From Rhabdaerophilum calidifontis (GTDB taxonomy: Bacteria > Pseudomonadota > Alphaproteobacteria > Rhizobiales > Beijerinckiaceae): a stretch of DNA of 64,000 nucleotides. Below the pieces are notes generated by a model, which ran no database searches, had not been told where the DNA came from, and saw only the letters and a list, made by a program, of their open reading frames with translations. Positions within the stretch are counted from its first letter, which is position 1, and every line of letters starts with the position of its first letter. Positions 1 to 8,459 of the stretch are shown one piece after another. Both the position numbers and the translations under genes were made by a program. The stretch spans positions 144,245-208,244 of the forward strand of contig NZ_VTRS01000006.1 in NCBI RefSeq assembly GCF_008641065.1. Direction: 5' to 3'.

Positions 1-2
1 TA

Positions 3-16
3 GTTTATATGTAAAC
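3..16. promoter_or_regulatory. Inverted repeat upstream of the acyl-CoA dehydrogenase gene
   Basis: GTTTA-N4-TAAAC is a perfect 5+5 bp palindrome in an AT-rich patch about 110 bp before the predicted start of the acyl-CoA dehydrogenase gene, in otherwise very GC-rich DNA. Its form suits a TetR-type repressor operator, a family that often controls acyl-CoA degradation genes. The sequence shows only the palindrome; the regulator is not in the window, and the upstream gene that might share the region is cut off. Confidence 0.35.
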
Positions 17-123
17 AAACTGATGTCGAGCCGCGGCCCCGGCCTTTCGGGAGAGGGGCGGCCTTGCTAGGCTCGCGGAACACGAAAGACGAGGGCGGCC
101 CGTTCCGCCCGCATGGAGGGAAC

Positions 124-1911
124 GTGACCTATCGCGCGCCGGTCGAGGATATTCTGTTCGCGATGCGCCATGCCGCCGGGCTTGAGCGCGGGATCGAGAG
201 CGGGCTCTACGCCGATCTCGCCGATGGCGCCGCCGAGGCGGTGCTCGAGGAGGCGGCGAAATTCGCCGAGGCGCGGATCGCGCCGCTCAACCGCACCGGC
301 GACCGGGAGATGGCCCGCCTCGTCGACGGCCGGGTGGTCATGCCGGAAGGGTTCGCGGAGACCTATCGCGATTGGGCGGCGGGGGGCTGGCTGGGGGTCG
401 CGGCCGCGCCGGAATTCGGCGGCCAGGGCCTGCCGGTCCTGCTCAACATCGCCTGCACCGAGATGTGGAACGCGGCGAACCTCGCCTTCGCGCTCAACCC
501 GCTGCTCACCATGGGCGCGATCGAGGCGCTGACGGCGCATGGCTCGGATACGCTGAAGGCGACCTATCTTGAGAAGATGATCGCCGGGGAATGGACCGGC
601 ACGATGAACCTGACCGAGCCGGCGGCCGGCTCGGATCTCAACCTGCTGACCGCGCGGGCCGAACCGGCGGGCGACGGCAGCTACCGCATCTTCGGCAGCA
701 AGATCTTCATTACCTATGGCGATCACGAGATGACGGAGAACATCGTCCATCTCGTGCTCGCGCGGCTGCCGGACGCGCCGCCCGGCACGCGCGGCATCTC
801 GCTGTTCCTGGTCCCGAAATTCCTCGTCAACGCCGATGGCTCGCTCGGCGCGCGCAACGATCTGCGCTGCCATGCCCTCGAACACAAGCTCGGCATCCAC
901 GCTTCCCCGACCGCGACCATGATCTATGGCGATAGGGGTGGCGCCATCGGCTGGCTGGTCGGCGAGGAGAACAAGGGCCTCGCCTGCATGTTCACGATGA
1001 TGAACAATGCCCGCCTGGCGGTGGGCGTCCAGGGCGTGGCGGTGGCCGAGCGTGCCTATCAGCAGGCGCTCGGCTATGCGCGGGAGCGCCGGCAGGGCCG
1101 GGCGACCGGCGCTTCTGCGGCCTCGCCGATCATCGCGCATCCGGATGTCAAGCGCATGCTGCTCGAAATGCGCGCGAAGACCGCCGCCGCGCGTGCGCTC
1201 TGCCTGGCGACCGCCGCCGCGCTCGACCGCCACCACCGCGCCGGAGATGCCGAGGCGGAGCGGATCGCGCACGAGGAGGCGAGCCTGCTGACCCCGATCG
1301 CCAAGGCGTTCTCGACCGATATCGGCATCGAGGTCGCCTCGCTCGGCGTGCAGATCCATGGCGGCATGGGCTTCGTCGAGGAGACCGGGGCGGCCCAGCA
1401 TTACCGCGATGCGCGCATCCTTCCGATCTACGAGGGCACCAACGGCATCCAGGCGATCGATCTCGTGACGCGCAAGCTGCCGCTCTCCGGCGGGGCGCGC
1501 GTCGCGGCGATGATCGCGGAGTGCCGCCGCTCGGCCGAGGCGGCCGCCGCGGTCAACGAACCCGGCTTCGGGCGCATGGGCGCGCGCCTCGGCGAGGCGG
1601 TCGACGCGCTCGAACGCGCGACGCGCTTCATGCTCGACAATCTCAAGGCCCGGCCCGACACCGCACTCGCCGGCGCGACGCCCTATCTCCGGCTCTTCGC
1701 GCTGGCCGCCGGCGGCGCGCGCCTTGCCGATCAGGCCTTGGCCGCGCGGGCGGCGCTTGCCGCGGGTGAGACCGATCCGCGCCATGCCCGGCGCATCGGC
1801 GATGCCCGTTTCTTCGCCGAGAATGTTGCGAGCGGCGCCGGCGGGCTCGAGATCGCGGTGCTCGAAGGCGGCGAGGCCGTCAATGCCGCCTTCCAAGATG
1901 CGGCGGAGTGA
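124..1911 (+). CDS. Acyl-CoA dehydrogenase with C-terminal extension domain
   Basis: Cytoplasmic FAD enzyme that oxidises acyl-CoA to trans-2-enoyl-CoA and passes electrons to electron-transfer flavoprotein. The 595-residue product is the long ACAD form: an N-terminal helical domain, the FAD-contacting TEPAAGSDLN motif near residue 185, the QIHGGMGFVEETG helix and the catalytic-loop YEGTNGIQAIDL near residues 440-455, then a C-terminal extension (Acyl-CoA_dh_C type). I prefer the GTG start at 124 to an ATG at 64, because GGAGGG precedes it by a few bases and the product then starts MTYRAPVEDI, as this subfamily usually does. Four bases separate it from the enoyl-CoA isomerase/hydratase gene, so the two are very probably co-transcribed. 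Chain-length specificity cannot be read from the sequence. Confidence 0.9.
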   Translation: MTYRAPVEDILFAMRHAAGLERGIESGLYADLADGAAEAVLEEAAKFAEARIAPLNRTGDREMARLVDGRVVMPEGFAETYRDWAAGGWLGVAAAPEFGGQGLPVLLNIACTEMWNAANLAFALNPLLTMGAIEALTAHGSDTLKATYLEKMIAGEWTGTMNLTEPAAGSDLNLLTARAEPAGDGSYRIFGSKIFITYGDHEMTENIVHLVLARLPDAPPGTRGISLFLVPKFLVNADGSLGARNDLRCHALEHKLGIHASPTATMIYGDRGGAIGWLVGEENKGLACMFTMMNNARLAVGVQGVAVAERAYQQALGYARERRQGRATGASAASPIIAHPDVKRMLLEMRAKTAAARALCLATAAALDRHHRAGDAEAERIAHEEASLLTPIAKAFSTDIGIEVASLGVQIHGGMGFVEETGAAQHYRDARILPIYEGTNGIQAIDLVTRKLPLSGGARVAAMIAECRRSAEAAAAVNEPGFGRMGARLGEAVDALERATRFMLDNLKARPDTALAGATPYLRLFALAAGGARLADQALAARAALAAGETDPRHARRIGDARFFAENVASGAGGLEIAVLEGGEAVNAAFQDAAE

Positions 1912-1915
1912 GAGC

Positions 1916-2668
1916 ATGACCGGGAATGTCGTCCAGCGGCGCGAAGGCGCCGTCCTAGTCCTGACGCTCGACCGCGCCGACAAGAAGAACGCGCTGACCG
2001 GCGACATGTATCGCGCGCTGAGCGCCGGCCTCGCGGACGCCAATGCCGACCCCGCCATCGGCGCGACGCTGATCCTCGGCCAGCCGGGCATCTTCTGCGC
2101 AGGCAACGACATCAAGGATTTCGTCGGCTTCGCGATGTCGGGCAGCCTGGGCGAGCCGATCCTCGCCTTCCTGCGCGCGCTCGTCGCCAATGCGAAGCCG
2201 CTCGTTGCAGGCATCGACGGCGCCGCCATCGGCATCGGCACCACCCTGGTCCTGCATTGCGATTACGCCGTGGCGAGCGAGCGGGCGCTGTTCCAGACGC
2301 CCTTCGTCGATCTCGCCCTGGTGCCCGAGGCCGGTTCGAGCCTCATCCTGCCCCAGCTCATGGGCCAGCGCCTCGCCTTCGAGATGCTGGTGATGGGCGA
2401 GAAGTTCGACGCGGACCGCGCGGCGGCCACCGGCCTTGTCAACCGCGTCGTCGCGGCCGAGACGCTCGAAGCCGCCGCGATCGACGCCGCCCGGCGCATC
2501 GCCGCCAAGCCGCGCGAGGCGACGATGATCGCCAGGGCGCTGATGCGCGGCGATCCCGCCGCGCTGCTCGCACGGATCGACGCGGAGGCCAGCGCCTTCG
2601 CCGAGCGTCTGCGCTCCGACGAGGCCCGGCGGGCCTTCGAGGCGTTCCTGTCGAAAGGCAAGGGATGA
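1916..2668 (+). CDS. Enoyl-CoA hydratase/isomerase family protein (isomerase-like active site)
   Basis: Crotonase-fold protein of 250 residues. The oxyanion-hole segment CAGNDIKDF (61-69) and the DGAAIGIGTTL loop (101-111) are clear. The two glutamates of classical enoyl-CoA hydratase are missing: the GGCE-type Glu is replaced within GIGTTL, and the PEI-type Glu is replaced within TPFVDLAL. A single acidic residue, E138 in VPEAGSS, sits where delta3,delta2-enoyl-CoA isomerases of the PECI type carry their catalytic Glu. Double-bond isomerisation is therefore more likely than hydration; that is inference from active-site residues. The gene follows the acyl-CoA dehydrogenase at 4 bp and precedes an SDR, which suggests one acyl-CoA degradation unit. 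Confidence 0.85.
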   Translation: MTGNVVQRREGAVLVLTLDRADKKNALTGDMYRALSAGLADANADPAIGATLILGQPGIFCAGNDIKDFVGFAMSGSLGEPILAFLRALVANAKPLVAGIDGAAIGIGTTLVLHCDYAVASERALFQTPFVDLALVPEAGSSLILPQLMGQRLAFEMLVMGEKFDADRAAATGLVNRVVAAETLEAAAIDAARRIAAKPREATMIARALMRGDPAALLARIDAEASAFAERLRSDEARRAFEAFLSKGKG

Positions 2669-2719
2669 GCCGGGGCCCGATCTCCGCCGCCGAATGCAAT
2701 GCCGTCTGAAAGGTGCGCC

Positions 2720-3586
2720 ATGAGCCTCCACGCAAAGACCCTCTTCATCACCGGTGCCTCGCGCGGCATTGGCCTCGCGATCGCGCTGCGCGCGGCGCGG
2801 GACGGCGCGAATATCGTCGTCGCCGCCAAGACCGCGGAACCGCATCCGAAGCTCGAGGGCACGATCTTCACCGCCGCCGACGCGATCGAGAAGGCCGGCG
2901 GCAGGGCGCTTCCGATCGCGCTCGATATCCGCGACGACGCCGCGACCGAGGCGGCGATGGCGAAGGCCGCGCAGCATTTCGGCGGCATCGACATCGTCGT
3001 CAACAATGCGAGCGCGATCAACCTCGCCCCGGTCGCGGCGCTGGAGATGAAGCGCTTCGACCTCATGCACCAGATCAACGCGCGCGGCACCTATCTCGTC
3101 TCGCGCACGGCGCTTCCCTATCTCGCGAAGGCCGCGAACCCGCATATCCTGATGCTGTCGCCGCCGCTTGACATGAAGGAGAAATGGTTCGCCGGCCATA
3201 CTGGCTACTCGATGGCGAAATTCGGCATGAGCCTTGTCGTGCTCGGCCTTGCCGGGGAGACGCGCGGCCGCATCGGCGTCAATGCGCTCTGGCCGCGCAC
3301 CACCATCGCCACGGCGGCGGTTCGCAACATCCTCGGCGGTGATGAACTGATGCGCGCCTCGCGCATGCCGGATATCTTGGCCGATGCGGCCTATGCGGTT
3401 TTCAACAAGGACGCGAAGACCTTCACCGGCCATTTCCTGATCGACGACACCTTCCTCGCCGGCGAGGGTGTGACCGACTTCGATCCTTACCGCGCCGATC
3501 CCACCCATGCGCTCGCGCCGGATTTCTTCGTGCCGGACGATATCCCGCCGCCGCCGACCGCGCGCTTCGGGCCGCTCAAGGCGTGA
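2720..3586 (+). CDS. SDR family oxidoreductase, HSDL2-like
   Basis: NAD(P)-dependent short-chain dehydrogenase of 288 residues. The nucleotide-binding TGASRGIGLAI motif (about 10-20) and the VNNASAI segment are present. The catalytic Tyr-Lys pair reads YSMAKFG near residue 170, preceded by LSPP. The long insertion after the first beta-alpha unit (AAKTAEPHPKLEGTI) and the C-terminal part resemble hydroxysteroid dehydrogenase-like protein 2 rather than classical FabG. ATG at 2720 lies 51 bases after the enoyl-CoA isomerase/hydratase gene with AAGGTG upstream. Co-occurrence with acyl-CoA dehydrogenase and isomerase suggests a role in oxidising lipid-derived hydroxyacyl or sterol-like compounds; the substrate is unknown. 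Confidence 0.85.
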   Translation: MSLHAKTLFITGASRGIGLAIALRAARDGANIVVAAKTAEPHPKLEGTIFTAADAIEKAGGRALPIALDIRDDAATEAAMAKAAQHFGGIDIVVNNASAINLAPVAALEMKRFDLMHQINARGTYLVSRTALPYLAKAANPHILMLSPPLDMKEKWFAGHTGYSMAKFGMSLVVLGLAGETRGRIGVNALWPRTTIATAAVRNILGGDELMRASRMPDILADAAYAVFNKDAKTFTGHFLIDDTFLAGEGVTDFDPYRADPTHALAPDFFVPDDIPPPPTARFGPLKA

Positions 3587-3670
3587 CCGCGGCCGCGTTT
3601 TTCGCTTGCCAAGACCGGACGGATCGGTTGGAACAGCGCTAGGCGCCGCGCCCCGCGACGAGGTTCCGGA

Positions 3671-4666
3671 ATGATCATTGCCCATCTCCCCGCGGGCGCG
3701 GCGGCGGCCGATGCCCGCTGCCATTTCGAGCGGCGCATCCTCGGCCCCTCGGATCCGGTTCCTGCGGATGCCGTCTGGCTCGACCTGATCGAGCCGACCC
3801 GCGAGGAGGACCGCCGCGTCGAACTGGCCCTCGGCATCGAAATCCCGACCCGAGAAGAATCGCAGAACATCGAGCCCTCCGAGGTGCTCTATTTCGAGAA
3901 CGATGCGCGCTACATGTCGGCGCGCATCCTCTGCCAATCGGGGACGGAGAGCCCGAAGCTCGCGGCGATCTCCTTCATCCTGAAGGGCCGCGTGCTTGTC
4001 ACGGTGCGCTATGACGAACCGCGCTCCTTCCAGATGTTCATCAACCGCCTCCAGCGGCCCGGTGCGGCTCTGGCCGATGGTGACCATATCCTCATCGCGC
4101 TGTTCGAGACCGTGATCGACCGCGCGGCCGAGATCCTGCGCCTGACGGGGGAGCGGATCGACGATGTCTCCGCCGCCATCTTCGACGGTGCCGCGCCGCG
4201 CGGCGGCGGTGACCAGCTTCGCACCACGCTCCAGCTCATGGGCGCGGAGGGCAACCGCATCTCCAAGGTTCGCGAGAGCCTGGTTTCGGTCGAGCGGATG
4301 CTGCTCTTCCTCTCGGCGAACACCGCCGGCGCCGTCCTGCGCGACGATCTGCGTGCCGAGGTCCGCACCACCCTGCGCGACCTGCAATCGCTCGAGGACC
4401 ACGCGACCTTCCTGTCCTCGAAGATCCAGTTCCTGCTCGATGCGGTTCTCGGCCTCGTCAATCTCGACCAGAACAAGATCATCAAGATCTTCTCGGTCGC
4501 GGCGGTCGTCTTCCTGCCGCCGACCCTGATCGCATCGAGTTACGGCATGAATTTCAAGAACATGCCTGAGCTTGAGTGGCAGTATGGCTATCCGCTGGCG
4601 CTCGGCCTCATGGTGCTCTCCGCCGCGGCGACCTATCTCTTCTTCAAGATGAAGCGGTGGCTGTGA
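3671..4666 (+). CDS. CorA-family divalent cation transporter
   Basis: Inner-membrane pentameric channel for Mg2+ (or Co2+, Ni2+, Zn2+). The 331-residue protein has the long soluble N-terminal domain of the family. Two C-terminal membrane segments (about 275-295 and 308-325) are joined by the periplasmic loop bearing the signature YGMN in SSYGMNFKNMPE. The start at 3671 has GAGG upstream. Its TGA stop overlaps the ATG of the SelW-like gene by one base, so the two genes are translationally coupled. CorA and ZntB proteins share the fold and cannot be separated here with certainty, but the GMN loop supports CorA. Confidence 0.9.
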   Translation: MIIAHLPAGAAAADARCHFERRILGPSDPVPADAVWLDLIEPTREEDRRVELALGIEIPTREESQNIEPSEVLYFENDARYMSARILCQSGTESPKLAAISFILKGRVLVTVRYDEPRSFQMFINRLQRPGAALADGDHILIALFETVIDRAAEILRLTGERIDDVSAAIFDGAAPRGGGDQLRTTLQLMGAEGNRISKVRESLVSVERMLLFLSANTAGAVLRDDLRAEVRTTLRDLQSLEDHATFLSSKIQFLLDAVLGLVNLDQNKIIKIFSVAAVVFLPPTLIASSYGMNFKNMPELEWQYGYPLALGLMVLSAAATYLFFKMKRWL

Positions 4667-4965
4667 TGTCCGGCAAGCCTTCGATCACCATCACCTATTG
4701 CACGCTCTGCCACTGGATGCTGCGCGCCGCCTGGATGGCGCAGGAACTGCTTTCCACCTTCGGGGAGGATCTCGGCCGCGTCAGCCTGGTTCCGACGCGC
4801 GGCGGCGTCTTCACGATCCATTACGGCGAGGAGCTGATCTGGGAGCGCGTGCGCGACGGCGGCTTCCCGGATTCGAAGGAGCTCAAGAAGCGGGTGCGCG
4901 ACCGCCTCGATCCGGGCCGCGATCTCGGCCATATCGACCGCGACCATCGCGGACCCGGCGGCTGA
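4666..4965 (+). CDS. SelT/SelW/SelH family (Rdx) redox protein
   Basis: Small 99-residue thioredoxin-like protein of the selenoprotein W family, in the cysteine form. The redox motif is CTLC at residues 12-15 in ITYCTLCHWMLRAAW; the second Cys is usual in non-selenocysteine homologues. GGVFTIHYGEELIWER matches the conserved second half of the domain. The ATG at 4666 shares its A with the corA stop codon (TGATG), and the protein begins in register with family members. Function in bacteria is poorly defined: a thiol-disulfide role is assumed from the fold. Confidence 0.88.
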   Translation: MSGKPSITITYCTLCHWMLRAAWMAQELLSTFGEDLGRVSLVPTRGGVFTIHYGEELIWERVRDGGFPDSKELKKRVRDRLDPGRDLGHIDRDHRGPGG

Positions 4966-5035
4966 GCCGGATGCGGCGGGGCGGAGACTGGCTCCGCCCC
5001 GCTTCCGAACGCCGGACTAGGGGGGCCGGGGGCGT

Positions 5036-5743
5036 TCAGAACCGGTAATTCACGCCGATCTTCGCGGAGAGATCGCCGGCGGTGACATGGGTGCGACCGG
5101 CGGCGAAATTCATCTTCTGCTTGCCGAGTGCGAGGTAATCGACCTCGCCCTTGAGGCTGATCCGGTCGGTCAGCATCTGCTCGACGCCGAAGCCGAGGAG
5201 CGGGCCGGCGCGGGTCTCGTTCTTGCGGCTGGAGGCGAAGCCGCCGGTCGCCGGGCTTGTGTAGCGCACTGGCGCGATGCCGATGCCGGCGACGCCGTAG
5301 ACCAGGGTCGAGCCGAAGGAATAGCCCAGCCGGGCCTTGAGCGCATGGCGCGAATGCTGCTCGACCCCGAGATGGGTCGAGCTCTTCTTGCGGCTGCCGA
5401 GCAGCAATGCGCTCTCGGCCTCGACGCCGTAGACGAGGCTCCCGGCCTGGAAATTGTAGCCGGCCTGCACGCCGAGCCGGCCGCCGCCCATGCTGCGGGT
5501 GTTGCGCTTGCCGGAGAAGTTCAGCGCGTTGATGTTGGGGCTCGCGCCGCTCGACTTGAATCCGTTCGCATCCCCGCCGCCATGCACGCCGATATAGCCG
5601 CCGGACCAGTCCATGACGCGCGCGGGTATCGGAGCCGCAGCCGGGGCCGGGCGGCGGGCAAGGGGATCGGCGGCGCCGGCGGCACCCGGCAGGAGGACTA
5701 GGGCGGCGGCGGTGAGCGCAAGGCCGGTTATTCTGTTCATCAT
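5036..5743 (-). CDS. Outer-membrane beta-barrel protein
   Basis: Predicted exported beta-barrel of 235 residues. It begins MMNRITGLALTAAALVLLP and the signal peptide ends near AGAADP. It continues with MDWSGGYIGVHGGG, alternating glycine-rich strands, VYGVEAESALLLG, VYGVAGIGIAPVRY and a final strand ending in VNYRF. A terminal aromatic residue is typical for outer-membrane insertion, and the layout matches the Omp25/Omp31-like porin-family proteins of alphaproteobacteria. I chose the double ATG at 5743/5740 because the signal peptide starts there; an upstream in-frame ATG at 5881 would add 46 non-signal-like residues. It is divergent from the AraC-type regulator. Confidence 0.82.
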   Translation of the reverse strand: MMNRITGLALTAAALVLLPGAAGAADPLARRPAPAAAPIPARVMDWSGGYIGVHGGGDANGFKSSGASPNINALNFSGKRNTRSMGGGRLGVQAGYNFQAGSLVYGVEAESALLLGSRKKSSTHLGVEQHSRHALKARLGYSFGSTLVYGVAGIGIAPVRYTSPATGGFASSRKNETRAGPLLGFGVEQMLTDRISLKGEVDYLALGKQKMNFAAGRTHVTAGDLSAKIGVNYRF

Positions 5744-5768
5744 CGTCTCTCGGTTGGTCGGAACGGGC

Positions 5769-5792
5769 GGCGCCGGCGCCATGGCCGGCGCC
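5769..5792. repeat. GC-rich inverted repeat in the outer-membrane-protein leader
   Basis: GGCGCCGGC-N6-GCCGGCGCC gives a perfect 9 bp stem in the predicted leader of the minus-strand outer-membrane-protein gene, about 25 bp before its start. It could be an mRNA hairpin affecting translation. It could also be chance in very GC-rich DNA. Confidence 0.3.
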
Positions 5793-5853
5793 TCGCCGCT
5801 CCGATGCCGGACCCCGACCCGCCTGTCGCCCGGACGGGTCGGCCCGGTCGCCG

Positions 5854-5883
5854 CCATGTCCGAACGGGCCGGATCGGACATGG
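5854..5883. promoter_or_regulatory. Candidate operator palindrome between outer-membrane protein and AraC regulator
   Basis: CCATGTCCGA-N10-TCGGACATGG is a perfect 10 bp inverted repeat in the 239 bp divergent region, about 100 bp before the AraC-family start and 110 bp before the outer-membrane-protein start. The 20 bp centre-to-centre spacing puts both halves on one DNA face, as expected for a dimeric regulator. AraC proteins more often bind direct repeats, so another factor is possible. Confidence 0.4.
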
Positions 5884-5982
5884 TGGCGGGCCGCAGCCGC
5901 TGCCCGCCACAGTTTCGACCCGCTCGAACGCAATCCGGCAGGGAGCGTAGCGCGGGGCGCGCGAATCGGGGATCACGGTTCC

Positions 5983-7188
5983 ATGAAGATGACTCTCGTC
6001 GGGCAGATCCTGACCGGGGCGCTGGTGCTGCACCAGCTGTTCGTCATCCTGCTGCTGCTGACCCGGCGCGAGGAGCGCAAGGACCATTCCTTCGCCATGG
6101 CGGCGTTCTTCGCCGCGAATCTCACGACCAGCCTGCCCGATCTCGTCGGGTTCTTCTGGCCGGGCGGGCATGTCGAGATCGGCGAGATGCTGGCGACCGC
6201 CTTCCTGATGCTGCTCGGCCCGGCGATTTATTTCTATGCCCGCGCCCTGGTGGCGCCGGAGGTCGTCCGGCTCGCCCGGGGCGATCTCGTGCATCTCGCG
6301 CCCTTTGCCGGAACGCTCGCAGTCGTGGCGATCCTCTTCCCGCTGATCCGCGCCGGCATCGACCCGGCCAAGCTCGCTCCCGGCACGCCCTGGCCGCCGG
6401 CGGCCATCGCGCTGGTGGGGCTGTCGATCCTCGTCGTCGGGGGCTTCCTCATCGTCACGACCTTCTATCTCGCCCAGACCCTGCGTCTGCTGGCGCGATA
6501 CAGGCGCAGCAAGTTCGATTATTTCGCCGCGATCGAGGGGCGAAGCCTCACCTGGTTCGAGTGGATGATCGGGATCCTGACCCTGATCTGGCTCGTCAAC
6601 CTGATTCTCATCATCGACGGCATGACCCTCGAATTGTTCGGGATCTCGCCGGACGCCTCGGCGATCGTCGAGGCGGGCTGGGTCTATGTCCTGTCCTTCA
6701 TGGTGCTCTGGCAGCAGGCGATCTTCAAACCCTACCGGCATTTCCACCCGCAGCCGGAGATCGAGGCGGCTGCGGGTGAGGCGACCGAGCCGGAACCGCC
6801 GGCGAACGGCGCGCCCAAATACCAGCGCTCGGCCCTCGACGAGGAGCGCGGCCGCCGGATCGCCTCCAAGATCGAGAAGGCGATGGCGGAGGACCGGCTC
6901 TATCGCAACCAGGGCGTCACCCTGCGGCATCTCTCGGATCATACCCGCGTGCCGGAGAACTATCTCTCGCAGGTGCTCAACGAGCATCTCGGCCGCAACT
7001 TCTACGAATACATCAATCATTGGCGGATCAAGGATGCCTGCGGGCTGCTTGCCGACGAGGCATTCTCGATCATCGAGATCGGCGAGGAGGTCGGCTTCAA
7101 TTCGCGTTCCACCTTCAACGCTGCCTTCAAGAAGGAGACCGGGCTGACGCCTTCGGAATACCGCGCCGCGCTTCGCGGCGCGGCGTGA
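5983..7188 (+). CDS. Membrane-anchored AraC-family transcriptional regulator
   Basis: The 401-residue protein starts with about seven hydrophobic segments (residues 5-245; for example FVILLLLTRRE, AFLMLLGPAIYFYARALV and IGILTLIWLVNLILIIDGM). A linker and a C-terminal AraC/XylS double helix-turn-helix (about 290-400) follow, ending in FNSRSTFNAAFKKETG and LTPSEYRAAL. Soluble AraC proteins sense cytoplasmic ligands. This architecture implies membrane signal reception coupled directly to DNA binding without a kinase. It is divergent from the outer-membrane barrel gene, so control of that gene or of itself is plausible but not shown. Confidence 0.85.
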   Translation: MKMTLVGQILTGALVLHQLFVILLLLTRREERKDHSFAMAAFFAANLTTSLPDLVGFFWPGGHVEIGEMLATAFLMLLGPAIYFYARALVAPEVVRLARGDLVHLAPFAGTLAVVAILFPLIRAGIDPAKLAPGTPWPPAAIALVGLSILVVGGFLIVTTFYLAQTLRLLARYRRSKFDYFAAIEGRSLTWFEWMIGILTLIWLVNLILIIDGMTLELFGISPDASAIVEAGWVYVLSFMVLWQQAIFKPYRHFHPQPEIEAAAGEATEPEPPANGAPKYQRSALDEERGRRIASKIEKAMAEDRLYRNQGVTLRHLSDHTRVPENYLSQVLNEHLGRNFYEYINHWRIKDACGLLADEAFSIIEIGEEVGFNSRSTFNAAFKKETGLTPSEYRAALRGAA

Positions 7189-7217
7189 GGCTGCGGGGGT
7201 TCGGGAGGCCAGTCCGC

Positions 7218-8459
7218 CTAGCGCGACAGTTGCGCGACCAGTTCGACATGCGGCGAATGCCGGAACTGATCGACCGGGGTCACCGTCTCGATCCGGAACC
7301 CGCCCGCAGCGAGGATGGCCGCGTCGCGCGCGAAGCTTTCGGGATCGCACGAGACATAGGCGAGGCGCGCAAGCCGCGATTTGGCGATTTCCCGCGCCTG
7401 CGCCTCGGCGCCCTGGCGGGGCGGGTCGAGGAGGACGGCGTCGAAGGGCTTCAGTTCCGCCGCAAAGAGCGGCCGGCGGAACAGGTCACGCGCCTCCGCC
7501 CGCGCCGGCTTCCCACCCGGATTGGCGCGGATCGAGCGCGCGAGTGCCGCGATCGCGCCGCTGTCGGAATCATAGCCCGCGACCTTCATGCGCCGTGCGA
7601 GGCGCAATGTGAACGGGCCGAGCCCGCAGAAGAGATCGGCGACATGCCGCGCCTCCCCGAGCGCCGTGCTTGCCAGCGCCGCGAGCCGGGCCTCGGCCTC
7701 GGCCGTCGCCTGCAGGAAGGCGCCGGAGGGCAGGGTGGCGGAGAGTTCCGGCGCATCGGCGAAACGGATCGTCGGCATCCGCGCCTCGATCAGCCGCTCG
7801 CCATGCAGCGTCAGGCGCGCGAGATCGAAGCGCGCCGCCAGTACGACGAGCTTCTGCCGCAGCGCCTCCGGCAGGGCGCCGGCGCCACGGATATCGCAAT
7901 CGAGTCCGGAATCGCTCGCCGTCACCAGCAGGTCGAGCGGCTTGGCGAGGCCGCGCAGCACATGGCCGATGGCGCGGGCGATGTCCGGCGCCGGGGCGAG
8001 CGCCGGCACCAGCAGCGGACAATGGTCGAGATCGACGAGATCGTGGCTGCGCTGCCGCATGAAGCCGGCGGCGATCCCGGCCGTGTGCCGGCGGATATGC
8101 AGCGTCACCCGCCGCCGCCCTGCGCCATGCGCGTCGATCGTCGGCGTGACCGGCGGCGACAGCCCCGCGCGCGCCAGCGCCGCGACGATCCGCGCCCGCT
8201 TCCATTCCGCGACCGCCGGTGCTGCCCAATGCTGGAGCGCGCAGCCGCCGCAGGTGCCGAAATGCCGGCATTCCGGGGCGATCCGTTCCGGGCTCGGGGC
8301 CAGGATCTCGATCAACGCGCCGCGCCCGTCCGCGATCGCGGCCCGCACGCGCTCCCCCGGCAGGGTGAAGGGCACCGCGACGCGCGCCTCCCCATCCCGG
8401 GCGAGCCCGTCGCCCCGCCCGCCGATCGCGGTGATGTCGAGCGTTGCGACGGCGCTCAT
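7218..8459 (-). CDS. TrmA/RlmD-family class I SAM-dependent RNA (uracil-5-) methyltransferase
   Basis: Predicted RNA m5U methyltransferase of 413 residues. An N-terminal TRAM-like segment is followed by the iron-sulfur cysteines C64, C70 and C73 in ECRHFGTCGGCALQHW, with a fourth Cys in DLDHCPLL. The SAM-binding loop is VADLFCGLGPFTLRLA. The C-terminal catalytic part contains LLDPPRQGA and the nucleophile region AYVSCDPESFARD. Whether the target is 23S rRNA U1939/U747 or tRNA U54 cannot be settled from the sequence. The ATG overlaps the tlyA stop by 4 bases, so the two RNA-modification genes form one unit. Confidence 0.9.
   Translation of the reverse strand: MSAVATLDITAIGGRGDGLARDGEARVAVPFTLPGERVRAAIADGRGALIEILAPSPERIAPECRHFGTCGGCALQHWAAPAVAEWKRARIVAALARAGLSPPVTPTIDAHGAGRRRVTLHIRRHTAGIAAGFMRQRSHDLVDLDHCPLLVPALAPAPDIARAIGHVLRGLAKPLDLLVTASDSGLDCDIRGAGALPEALRQKLVVLAARFDLARLTLHGERLIEARMPTIRFADAPELSATLPSGAFLQATAEAEARLAALASTALGEARHVADLFCGLGPFTLRLARRMKVAGYDSDSGAIAALARSIRANPGGKPARAEARDLFRRPLFAAELKPFDAVLLDPPRQGAEAQAREIAKSRLARLAYVSCDPESFARDAAILAAGGFRIETVTPVDQFRHSPHVELVAQLSR

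Noticed and set aside
67..2244. A 725-codon minus-strand frame opposite the acyl-CoA dehydrogenase and isomerase genes
   Set aside because: Antisense shadow of two clear enzymes; the composition is non-protein-like.
1955..4402. An 815-codon minus-strand frame
   Set aside because: It runs through three plus-strand genes and has no recognisable domain.
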